This document shows, in pieces, positions 52,747 through 59,812 of a stretch of DNA of 64,000 bases. Origin of the DNA: Candidatus Hungatella pullicola (GTDB taxonomy: Bacteria; Bacillota; Clostridia; Lachnospirales; Lachnospiraceae); the NCBI GenBank assembly GCA_019114305.1, contig DXFU01000057.1:62001-126000 (forward strand). The letters run 5' to 3'. The notes below the pieces were generated by a model that saw only the letters and a program-made list of their open reading frames with translations, was not told where the DNA came from and did not search any database. The position numbers and the translations under genes are program-made. Each line of letters opens with the position of its first letter. Positions within the stretch are counted from its first letter, which is position 1.

Positions 52747-53634
52747 TTACCATAATTCCGGCTGCTGTCCCTTCTGTTCTTTGCCGGATTTAACTGTATT
52801 CTTTCTCCATTGAGAGGGAGAAACTCCATATATCGTTTTAAAGGCCCGGGAAAAACGAAGCTGATCTGAATACCCTACGGTCTTTCCAATATCCCCCACG
52901 GACATCTGGGTCATCAAAAGAAGCTGAGAGGCCTTTGACATTCGGTAATTCATCAGAAGCTGCTGAGGGCTCATGCCAATGTGCCGCTTCATAATCCTGC
53001 TTAAGTATCCCCGGCTGATATTGCAGAAATCAGCCATATCCTCCACGGTAATGCTGTTATGAAAGTTCTGTTCTATAAAATGCACCGCTTCCTTAATGTA
53101 AGTATCCGTCAGCCGCTCTCCGTACACATTCCGCTTTCCCTGGGAAGAGCGGATCATATAATCCATGCACCGATACAGCTCCCCCATAAGTCCAAAATGA
53201 GTGGTTTCTTCCTGGTGGAAGGTAAGATTCAACATAGTTTCCTTAAGTTTATTGGATAAATTCCTGTCTGAAGAACGGTAAATAGGATTTTCAATGCTCA
53301 GATTACAGTTCATAAGAATCTCCTCCACTCTCACTCCGTCAAATTCGATCCAGGTATACTCCCAGGGATGATCCTTGTCCGCATAATAAGTGGTATTCTG
53401 ATGGGGAAAAATAAGAAATCCCTGACCGCTGAGCACCCGAAAGGTTCTGTCCCTCCCCTTGCCATCGGCCGCCACTAAAGTTCCGCTTCCTGAAATCACA
53501 TAATGAAAGAGATAATGGTTTCTCACATAGGGCCCAAAAGAAGATAATGGAGTACACGGTTCGTATCCGTATTGATAAAGGCAGAGGTCAATATAGTATG
53601 GGTTGGGAAAAAGCTGAAATTTTGTCTGTTTCAT
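52747..53634 (-). CDS. AraC-family transcriptional regulator with cupin-type sensor (MsmR/RafR-like)
   Basis: 295 residues. The N-terminal ~150 residues form a cupin-like sugar-binding domain (RNHYLFHYVISGSGTLVAADG, GQGFLIFPHQNTTYYADK, WEYTWIEFDG). The C-terminal ~100 residues are two AraC HTH motifs (VEDMADFCNISRGYLSRIMK and SVGDIGKTVGYSDQLRFSRAFK). This group regulates alpha-galactoside and raffinose genes, and the alpha-galactosidase gene starts 217 bases away on the opposite strand, so it is the probable activator of that gene with galactosides as inducer. AAGGAGG lies 9 bases before the ATG. Confidence 0.92.
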   Translation of the reverse strand: MKQTKFQLFPNPYYIDLCLYQYGYEPCTPLSSFGPYVRNHYLFHYVISGSGTLVAADGKGRDRTFRVLSGQGFLIFPHQNTTYYADKDHPWEYTWIEFDGVRVEEILMNCNLSIENPIYRSSDRNLSNKLKETMLNLTFHQEETTHFGLMGELYRCMDYMIRSSQGKRNVYGERLTDTYIKEAVHFIEQNFHNSITVEDMADFCNISRGYLSRIMKRHIGMSPQQLLMNYRMSKASQLLLMTQMSVGDIGKTVGYSDQLRFSRAFKTIYGVSPSQWRKNTVKSGKEQKGQQPELW

Positions 53635-53656
53635 GGTGCCAAACCTCCTTCCTCCC

Positions 53657-53686
53657 AGTATATATCAAAATGTAATCTTATATCAA
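53657..53686 (-). promoter_or_regulatory. Candidate promoter of the AraC regulator gene
   Basis: On the minus strand TTGATA (53681-53686), 18 bases, TATACT (53657-53662), giving a short leader of about 16 bases before the ATG at 53634. Confidence 0.5.
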
Positions 53687-53794
53687 TTAGAAACTTAAAA
53701 AGTTACAAAATGGTATAGAATCGGAGCCATTACCGCATATATGACCGGTCTCAAATCTCTTATAATTCTACTATAGCCCGCCGTTCTTTTCTCA

Positions 53795-53811
53795 AAGCGG
53801 CACAGCCGCTT
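53795..53811. repeat. GC-rich palindrome upstream of the alpha-galactosidase gene
   Basis: AAGCGGC (53795-53801) and GCCGCTT (53805-53811) are perfect inverted repeats around ACA, ending 41 bases before the alpha-galactosidase start. A second 8-bp palindrome GACCGGTC lies at 53743-53750. An extended -10 (TGGTATAGA, 53711-53719) and a TATAAT (53761-53766) are the candidate promoter elements in this gap. The palindrome may be an operator or a leader hairpin. Confidence 0.45.
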
Positions 53812-53851
53812 CCGGGCGCATGATAATTTTATATCAGCAGGAGGAAATAAA

Positions 53852-56035
53852 ATGAGAAGCAGAGATATTACAGAATACATTACGCTCCAAACCAAAAACA
53901 CTACATACCAAATTGGAATTTCCTCTTTGGGATTCCTGTTCCATCTCTATTACGGGCCTAAAACGGAGGGAAAAGCGGATTACCTTCTCACAGGCCGTGA
54001 CAGAGGATTCAGCCCTAACCCCTACGAAAAAAAGGAGGACAGAACCTATTCCCTGGATGCGCTTCCTATGGAATATCCCTCCTATGGAAACGGCGATTTC
54101 CGAAGTCCCGCCTTTAACTTAAGAACTTCCATGGGCGTCTTCGGTGCCGATCTGCGTTACCGCTCCCACCGCCGCACAGAGGGCAAATACTCAATCCCCG
54201 GACTTCCAGCCGTTTACGCCTCAGCTCAGGACAGCTATACGGTAGAAATCTTTCTGGAAGATGAAACAGCCCAAGTAAGCGTTGTATTAAAATATGGAGT
54301 TCTTCCCGACCTTGATGTCATTACAAGAAGCGTGTCCGTCACCAACACCGGCAGGGAGACCATCTATATAAACAAAATATACAGTGCCTCCCTGGATTTT
54401 CTCACAGGCGGCTTTGACCTTCTCCATTTCTATGGCCGTCACGCCATGGAACGGAATCTGGAGCGATTTCCGATTCTATTTGGAAATCAAAGCTTTGGAA
54501 GCCGCAGAGGAACTTCCAGCCACCAGCACAATCCTTTTTTCATTCTGGCGGAGTCGGATACTACAGAGGATTTTGGAAGCTGTTACGGTATGTCTCTTCT
54601 GTACAGCGGCAATTTCCGGATGGAAGCAGAAAAGGACCAGTATGGACAGACAAGAATTCAAATAGGCCTTTCCGATGAAATGTTTGACTACCCTCTGATG
54701 CCAAAAGAAGAGTTCCACTCCCCGGAAGCAGCCATGGCCTACAGCGGCAGGGGACTGGCCCACCTGTCCCACATTTATCACAAACTGATTCGCCGCCACG
54801 TATGCCGCGGAAAATACAGAGACTGCCGCAGGCCTGTTCTTATTAACAACTGGGAAGCCACCTATATGGATTTTGACGGAGACCGGCTGATTGAAATTGC
54901 CAGGCAGGCTGCTGAACTTGGAGTAGAAATGTTTGTACTGGATGACGGCTGGTTTGGAGAACGAAACTCCGACAATGCCGGCTTGGGAGACTGGTATGTC
55001 AATGAAGACAAGCTGAAAGGGCCTCTCTCCCGCATTTCCCAGGCAGTACACCAAATGGGCATGAAATTTGGTCTGTGGATTGAACCGGAAATGGTCAATG
55101 AGGACAGCCAGCTGTATCGGGAACATCCGGACTGGGCATTGGTGGTTCCCGGCCGGAAGCCGGTTATGGGAAGGAACCAGCTTGTCCTGGATTTTTCCAG
55201 GGAAGAAGTGGCTGACCATATTTTTTCTATGATCTGTAAGGTTTTGGACAGTGCTGAAATTGAATACATCAAAATGGATATGAACCGCAGCATCTGCAAC
55301 GTGTACACAGCCACGGAAGGATTTCAGAACTACGGGCAGATTATGCACCGGTATATGTTAGGGGTTTACCGCTTTCTGGACAAGCTGACAACCCGTTATC
55401 CTGACCTGCTCATAGAAGGCTGCAGCGGCGGCGGCGGACGTTTTGACGCAGGCATGCTCTACTACACCCCTCAGATCTGGTGCAGCGACAATACAGATGC
55501 CATTGACAGAATCCGGATTCAGCACGGGACCTCTTTCGGTTATCCAATCAGCGCCGTAGGCTCTCATGTCTCCGCTGTTCCTAATCATCAAACCGGCCGG
55601 ATTACTCCTTTCCGCACCAGAGCCGTTGTAGCTATGGCGGGAAGCTTCGGTTATGAACTGGACTTAAACAGAATCTCCCCTCAGGAAAAAGAGGAGGTAT
55701 CCAGACAGATTGAGGATTATAAAAAATACTGGGATCTGATTCAAAATGGTTTGTACTACCGTCTCCACAATCCGGAAACGGACAAGGAGGCAGCCGCCTG
55801 GGAGTTTTTGTCAGAGGACCGGAAGCGGGTTCTGTTAAATATTGTCTCCCTGGACACCCACGGCAACAGCCCGGTTACCTACATTCGCCTCAAAGGCCTT
55901 GATCCAGACAAAATTTACCATCTGGAGGGAGAAAACAGCTCTTACCCCGGCGCCATTCTCATGCAGGCAGGAATCCCAGTTCCCGCAGAACTGTCTGAGT
56001 ATAAGGCATGGCAGTATTCCTTTCTTAGGGAGTAA
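53852..56035 (+). CDS. Alpha-galactosidase, GH36
   Basis: 727 residues, normal for bacterial GH36 (RafA/AgaN type). The N-terminal beta-supersandwich spans ~1-320, the TIM barrel ~325-620 and the C-terminal sheet ~640-727. Catalytic nucleophile D476 in KMDMNR and acid/base D546 in CSDNTDAIDR; NNWEATYMDFDG, LDDGWFGERN and GLWIEPEMVNEDS line the barrel. It hydrolyses terminal alpha-1,6-galactose from raffinose, stachyose, melibiose and galactomannan fragments. No signal peptide, so it is cytosolic. AGGAGGAAATAAA precedes the ATG. No transporter is adjacent, so uptake must be encoded elsewhere. Confidence 0.96.
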   Translation: MRSRDITEYITLQTKNTTYQIGISSLGFLFHLYYGPKTEGKADYLLTGRDRGFSPNPYEKKEDRTYSLDALPMEYPSYGNGDFRSPAFNLRTSMGVFGADLRYRSHRRTEGKYSIPGLPAVYASAQDSYTVEIFLEDETAQVSVVLKYGVLPDLDVITRSVSVTNTGRETIYINKIYSASLDFLTGGFDLLHFYGRHAMERNLERFPILFGNQSFGSRRGTSSHQHNPFFILAESDTTEDFGSCYGMSLLYSGNFRMEAEKDQYGQTRIQIGLSDEMFDYPLMPKEEFHSPEAAMAYSGRGLAHLSHIYHKLIRRHVCRGKYRDCRRPVLINNWEATYMDFDGDRLIEIARQAAELGVEMFVLDDGWFGERNSDNAGLGDWYVNEDKLKGPLSRISQAVHQMGMKFGLWIEPEMVNEDSQLYREHPDWALVVPGRKPVMGRNQLVLDFSREEVADHIFSMICKVLDSAEIEYIKMDMNRSICNVYTATEGFQNYGQIMHRYMLGVYRFLDKLTTRYPDLLIEGCSGGGGRFDAGMLYYTPQIWCSDNTDAIDRIRIQHGTSFGYPISAVGSHVSAVPNHQTGRITPFRTRAVVAMAGSFGYELDLNRISPQEKEEVSRQIEDYKKYWDLIQNGLYYRLHNPETDKEAAAWEFLSEDRKRVLLNIVSLDTHGNSPVTYIRLKGLDPDKIYHLEGENSSYPGAILMQAGIPVPAELSEYKAWQYSFLRE

Positions 56036-56057
56036 GCCCGGTCTGCGCCTTACAGCA

Positions 56058-56102
56058 AAAACAGGGCAGCGAAAAACTTGTGATTTTGGGCTGTCCTGTT
56101 TT
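56058..56102 (+). terminator. Intrinsic terminator of the alpha-galactosidase gene
   Basis: 13-base stem (56058-56070 with 56090-56102, one G-U) with a 19-base loop, ending in CCUGUUUUAU on the plus strand, 22 bases past the stop. The rest of the gap to queA (56103-56192) contains a weaker minus-strand fold (GGTGT/ACACC and CTC/GAG around 56137-56162, then TTTTATT) that may terminate queA. Confidence 0.75.
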
Positions 56103-56192
56103 ATGAAAGCTTTAATAAAACAGCAGCCAGGATCTTGGTGTGCTCCCTGTCAAGAGGACACCAGCTTCTCAGCTGCCGGATTTCTATTTTCT

Positions 56193-57218
56193 CTATTGAA
56201 TAAACATAGCGTCTCCAAAACTGAAAAAGCGGTACCTTTCCTTAATCGCCTGGTTATAGGCATTCAGCACATGCTCTCTTCCCGCCAAAGCGGACACCAG
56301 CATAACCAGTGTAGATTCAGGCAGATGAAAATTGGTAATAAGGCAGTCCAGGATTTTAAACTCATATCCCGGATAGATAAAAATATCCGTCCAGCCGCTT
56401 CCCGCCTTAAGAATTCCCTCCGGTGTAGAGGCGGACTCTATGGTGCGGCAGCTGGTAGTTCCCACACAGATCACCCGGCCGCCGTTCTTCTTGGCATCAT
56501 TGATCTTTTTGGCCTCCTCTTCCTCCACCACATAAAACTCGGAGTGCATATGGTGATCTTCAATTTCATCTACCTTTACAGGCCGGAAAGTGCCAAGTCC
56601 AACGTGAAGGGTTACATGGGCAATGGAAACGCCCATATCCTGGATTTCCTTTAAAAGCTCCCTGGTAAAATGGAGTCCCGCCGTAGGAGCCGCCGCAGAA
56701 CCTTCATGCTTGGCGTATACGGTCTGGTAACGGTTCTTATCCTTCAGCTGGTGCGTGATATAGGGCGGAAGAGGCATCTGCCCCAGTTTATCCAGAATCT
56801 CCTCAAAAATACCGTCGTAGGAAAACTGAATCAGTCTGTTTCCTTCCTCTACAATATCCACTACTGTTCCCGTTAAAAGGCCTTCTCCAAAAGAAATTAC
56901 CGTTCCGATTTTTGCTTTTTTCCCCGGTTTTACCAATGTCTCCCAGATATCATTTTCTCTCCTCTTTAAAAGAAGAATCTCTATCTTGGCGTCCGTCCCC
57001 TCTTTCACGCCGAACAGGCGGGCAGGAATTACCTTTGTATCATTGATGACCAGACAGTCTCCCTTTTTTAAATAGGATAAAATATCCCGGAATTTTTTAT
57101 GTTCTATGTCTCCTGTCTCCTTGTCCAGAACCAAAAGCCTGGACCCAGACCGATCCTCCAAAGGATCCTGAGCAATCAGCTCCTGAGGCAGGTCAAAATA
57201 AAAATCCTTTACATTCAT
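56193..57218 (-). CDS. queA: S-adenosylmethionine:tRNA ribosyltransferase-isomerase
   Basis: 341 residues from the ATG behind AAGGAGACTGCC; 22 further codons in the open frame overlap the upstream gene and are not used. QueA features: [19 protein letters not shown] at the start, [25 protein letters not shown], the PLPPYI loop, [14 protein letters not shown] and [21 protein letters not shown]. It transfers ribose from SAM to 7-aminomethyl-7-deazaguanine in tRNA to form epoxyqueuosine. Tgt is not visible in the window. It follows the 278-residue membrane protein gene by 10 bases. Confidence 0.97.
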   Translation of the reverse strand: MNVKDFYFDLPQELIAQDPLEDRSGSRLLVLDKETGDIEHKKFRDILSYLKKGDCLVINDTKVIPARLFGVKEGTDAKIEILLLKRRENDIWETLVKPGKKAKIGTVISFGEGLLTGTVVDIVEEGNRLIQFSYDGIFEEILDKLGQMPLPPYITHQLKDKNRYQTVYAKHEGSAAAPTAGLHFTRELLKEIQDMGVSIAHVTLHVGLGTFRPVKVDEIEDHHMHSEFYVVEEEEAKKINDAKKNGGRVICVGTTSCRTIESASTPEGILKAGSGWTDIFIYPGYEFKILDCLITNFHLPESTLVMLVSALAGREHVLNAYNQAIKERYRFFSFGDAMFIQ

Positions 57219-57228
57219 GGCAGTCTCC

Positions 57229-58065
57229 TTATGCTTCTCCTGTATTCTCTTCTGTACTTTCTTCTGCATCTGCAGATGGCTCACCGGCTTCTTCCTGTTC
57301 CGTCTCCACAGAAACTTCCGTCTGAGTTTCTTCCTCAGGCATCAGCTCATTGTATACAGCCAGCAGATTCTCGTCTGTCTCCAGTGCCTCTCTCAGGCCA
57401 TTGTTAACCTCCAAAGCCATCTTTTGTACCTGACTGCTGAGGCTCAGCTCATTGATGAGATTTTGCTCCCCTTCTTCCGGCACGGCTGCCAGATTCCAGG
57501 TTCCGTCTCCATTGGAACGGGCGTAAGCGGCCACAAGAGCCGGAACCAAAGTATCCGCCTGACGAAACTTAACCTGGAACCGGGCGAAAACCACATAATC
57601 CCCCTCTTCCAGTCCCGGAGCCGTATAGCATTCCAGGTCGTAATAATCCTGATAATAAGCCGACTCCTTCAGAAGACGGTTTCTCTCATTGTAAAGCTCT
57701 GTCTGAGTACAGGTATCCCCATAAACCTCCTGAAGCTTCAAAAGGTCACATTCCTTCCGGCCGGTGAAATACTTGTCCATAAGATCATGGATCTTTGGCA
57801 CAGCCTCTCTCTCCAGAACCGTCTCCTCCTGATTTTCCCATAAAACAGTGTCCTCGGCCGCCTCTCCTTCCAGAGTCTCTGTCTCAGAGTTCTCCATCTG
57901 AACAGCAGCCTGGGAAGGCTGATTCTGCCCGCCGGCTCCTGGATCAACAGCCAGTATAATCACAATTAAAACCAGGGCCCCAAAGGGAAGCGCCCCGAAT
58001 TTTATTCCATCTGTCCAATTTTTTTCCCTTAACCACTGCCTCCACTTATCTGGCAGCTCTTTCAT
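57229..58065 (-). CDS. Hypothetical single-pass membrane protein with acidic C-terminus
   Basis: 278 residues; the start is the ATG preceded by GGAGGTGGATCAT, five codons inside the open frame, whose first ATG contains that Shine-Dalgarno. Cytosolic N-terminus with [10 protein letters not shown], one TM ([18 protein letters not shown], about 24-42), an acidic Ser/Glu linker, then an extracytoplasmic domain (~80-230: [49 protein letters not shown], a SnoaL/NTF2-like pattern) and a Glu/Thr-rich tail. Such proteins sit beside queA or cell-wall genes in Lachnospiraceae; no function is known to me. Confidence 0.8.
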   Translation of the reverse strand: MKELPDKWRQWLREKNWTDGIKFGALPFGALVLIVIILAVDPGAGGQNQPSQAAVQMENSETETLEGEAAEDTVLWENQEETVLEREAVPKIHDLMDKYFTGRKECDLLKLQEVYGDTCTQTELYNERNRLLKESAYYQDYYDLECYTAPGLEEGDYVVFARFQVKFRQADTLVPALVAAYARSNGDGTWNLAAVPEEGEQNLINELSLSSQVQKMALEVNNGLREALETDENLLAVYNELMPEEETQTEVSVETEQEEAGEPSADAEESTEENTGEA

Positions 58066-58098
58066 ATGATCCACCTCCATGGGTATAGGTCTCGCTTT

Positions 58099-58127
58099 AT
58101 TCTAGCAAATAGGGACGTAAAAAGCAA
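58099..58127 (-). promoter_or_regulatory. Extended -10 promoter of the membrane protein-queA unit
   Basis: On the minus strand TTGCTT (58122-58127), 17 bases, TAGAAT (58099-58104) preceded by TGC. It is back-to-back with the tRNA promoter, whose -35 starts at 58139. Confidence 0.6.
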
Positions 58128-58138
58128 TAAAAATAGAC

Positions 58139-58167
58139 TTGCATTTTTGTGGAAAGTATAGTAGTAT
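58139..58167 (+). promoter_or_regulatory. Promoter of the tRNA-Arg gene
   Basis: TTGCAT (58139-58144), 17 bases, TAGTAT (58162-58167); predicted start about 58174, only a few bases before the mature tRNA 5' end at 58177. An alternative -10, TATAGT at 58157-58162, is spaced too closely. Confidence 0.5.
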
Positions 58168-58176
58168 ATAAAAGAT

Positions 58177-58248
58177 GCATCTGTAGCTCAGTGGATAGAG
58201 CAGTGGCCTCCGGAGCCGCGTGCGTAGGTTCGATTCCTATCAGATGCA
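58177..58248 (+). tRNA. tRNA-Arg, anticodon CCG
   Basis: 72 bases folding into a full cloverleaf: acceptor 58177-58183 with 58241-58247 (GCATCTG/CAGATGC), D stem GCTC/GAGC, anticodon stem GTGGC/GCCGC around CTCCGGA with anticodon CCG at 58210-58212, a 4-base variable loop, T stem GTAGG/CCTAT (closing G-U) around TTCGATT, and discriminator A58248. CCA is not encoded. It reads CGG codons. It is a lone tRNA gene with its own promoter and terminator. Confidence 0.97.
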
Positions 58249-58263
58249 TTTTTTATTTTAAAA

Positions 58264-58333
58264 AAGGAAAAGCCTTATTTAGCGGTATAAAATCATTTGA
58301 TGCGACAATGACCGCGAAATAAGGCTTTTCCTT
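58264..58333. terminator. Bidirectional terminator between tRNA-Arg and rlmH
   Basis: A 17-bp perfect stem (58264-58280 with 58317-58333) extends inward through G82-C315-type pairing into CGGT/ACCG (58283-58286 with 58311-58314) and a ~24-base loop. The right arm includes the first two bases of the rlmH stop codon (58332-58334). It ends the plus-strand tRNA transcript (A/T-rich tail CCTTATTT) and the minus-strand rlmH transcript (AAGGAAAA then TTTTTTAAAAT). Confidence 0.85.
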
Positions 58334-58811
58334 ATTTGTGATAAGGCTGGTTAGTCAGGATTCGATAGCTTCTGTAAATCTGTTCCAGCAAAATAACCCG
58401 CATCAGCTGATGGGGAAATGTCATTTTAGAAAAACTCAGCTGGTAATCCGCCCTCCTAAGCACCTGATCAGACAATCCCAGAGAACCTCCAATGATAAAC
58501 ACCACCTGGCTTACTCCGCCTACAGCCAGGGAATCCACCTTTTTGGCCAGCTCCACAGAGTCCAGCATTTTACCCTGAATAGCAAGGGCGATCACATAAG
58601 CTCCATCCCTAATGTTGGACAGAATCCGCTCCCCTTCTTTCTCCTTAATCTGCCTTTCCAGAGCCTGACCGGCGCCGTCTGGAGTCTTCTCGTCAGCTAC
58701 CTGAATGATCTCCAGACGGCAGTATCGGTTCAGTCTTTTTTTGTACTCATCAATGGCGTCATTGTAAAATTTTTCTTTTATTTTTCCCACTGTAATCAAG
58801 GTGATTTTCAT
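58332..58811 (-). CDS. rlmH: 23S rRNA (pseudouridine1915-N3)-methyltransferase
   Basis: 159 residues, exactly the family length, from the ATG that overlaps the preceding hydrolase stop (ATGA); the open frame continues 34 codons further upstream inside that gene. SPOUT-fold motifs: MKITLITVGKIKEKFY, YVIALAIQGKMLDS, VFIIGGSLGLSDQVL and the C-terminal HQLMRVILLEQIYRSYRIL with the trefoil knot and SAM site. It methylates pseudouridine 1915 in helix 69 of 23S rRNA on the 70S ribosome. Its stop codon is part of the terminator stem. Confidence 0.97.
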   Translation of the reverse strand: MKITLITVGKIKEKFYNDAIDEYKKRLNRYCRLEIIQVADEKTPDGAGQALERQIKEKEGERILSNIRDGAYVIALAIQGKMLDSVELAKKVDSLAVGGVSQVVFIIGGSLGLSDQVLRRADYQLSFSKMTFPHQLMRVILLEQIYRSYRILTNQPYHK

Positions 58812-59785
58812 TTTCTTCTTTTTCTCCTGGATTTTACTCTTCTCACCGGCTCTCCATCCAGCCTTCGGCGAATTCCGTACACAATGCGAAGGAACTCCTC
58901 CGCCTCCTTCCACGCCTCCTGACTTTCCGGAATCAGATCCAGGGCCATCTGGAACACGTGGAACATCCCCTCATAGACAGACACTCTCCTCTTAACTCCC
59001 GCCTCCTTCATTTTCCCGGCGGCTGCAAGGGTATCGCTTAAAAGCACTTCATAGCTTCCCACCTGAAAAAGAGCAGGGGGAAAGCCGTGAAACTGGCCAA
59101 ACATGGGGGATATATATGGATTTTTCGGATCCTCCTGACCGATATAGGAGGAATGAAACAGCATATTGTCCCTGGAATTTCCAAAAAGAGGATCCAAATG
59201 GTAATTCTCTTCGTAACTCTCTCCGCTGTTGGTCAGATCCGTCCACGGGGACATCAGAATAAATCCCGCCGGCATAGGATAGCCGTGGTCTCTCAGGTAC
59301 AGACCCAAAGCCAGGCTTAAGCCTCCTCCGGCTGAGTCCCCCGCTATGACAACATTCCTCGGCTGATATCCCTTTTCCTCCAAGAGCCACATATAAGCCG
59401 CCAGGGCGTCTTCCAGGGCAGCGGGATATGGATGTTCCGGCGCAACCCGGTAATCCACTGTCAGCACATCACCGCCGTAGCTGATTTTTGAATACCGCAC
59501 AGCAAACCTGCGGTAAATATTCTTCATAGGACCGATATAGCCGCCGCCGTGAAGCTGAAGAATAACTCTTCCTGTGAATATGCCCTCAGGCTGAAGGAAT
59601 TCCATGGAAAATTCTTCCATCTCAATGATTTCATAGCCATATCCGGGAGGACAGATCCAGGCAGGCTCCACTGGATTCCTTCTCAGCTGACCGCTTTGTA
59701 TGGGCTGCTTCAAAGATGTCTCCATCACATTTTTCATCATGTCCCGCACCAGGTTGCCCCGGACGCTTATCTTTTTCTCTCCCAT
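58808..59785 (-). CDS. Alpha/beta hydrolase, hormone-sensitive lipase type (esterase)
   Basis: 325 residues with HSL family signatures: oxyanion hole QLHGGGYI (about residue 78), nucleophile elbow GDSAGGGLSLALG (Ser near 148), acid aspartate in LLSDTL, and histidine in FHVFQMAL. No signal peptide. A long N-terminal cap (1-70) includes RDMMKNVMETSLKQ. Such enzymes hydrolyse short acyl esters. AGGAGGTTAT precedes the ATG. It lies 27 bases after the acyltransferase-membrane gene and overlaps rlmH by 4 bases, so it is translationally coupled to rlmH. A deacylase partner of the upstream acyltransferase is plausible. Confidence 0.9.
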   Translation of the reverse strand: MGEKKISVRGNLVRDMMKNVMETSLKQPIQSGQLRRNPVEPAWICPPGYGYEIIEMEEFSMEFLQPEGIFTGRVILQLHGGGYIGPMKNIYRRFAVRYSKISYGGDVLTVDYRVAPEHPYPAALEDALAAYMWLLEEKGYQPRNVVIAGDSAGGGLSLALGLYLRDHGYPMPAGFILMSPWTDLTNSGESYEENYHLDPLFGNSRDNMLFHSSYIGQEDPKNPYISPMFGQFHGFPPALFQVGSYEVLLSDTLAAAGKMKEAGVKRRVSVYEGMFHVFQMALDLIPESQEAWKEAEEFLRIVYGIRRRLDGEPVRRVKSRRKRRK

Positions 59786-59812
59786 ATAACCTCCTGAATC
59801 TGTAAATAGAAT

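Noticed and set aside
54476..55348. 290-codon minus-strand open frame within the alpha-galactosidase gene
   Set aside because: Overlaps the catalytic core of GH36, with no start signals and low-complexity composition.
56121..56180. Structured RNA downstream of queA
   Set aside because: Short imperfect stems followed by TTTTATT on the minus strand are adequately explained as a weak terminator of queA.
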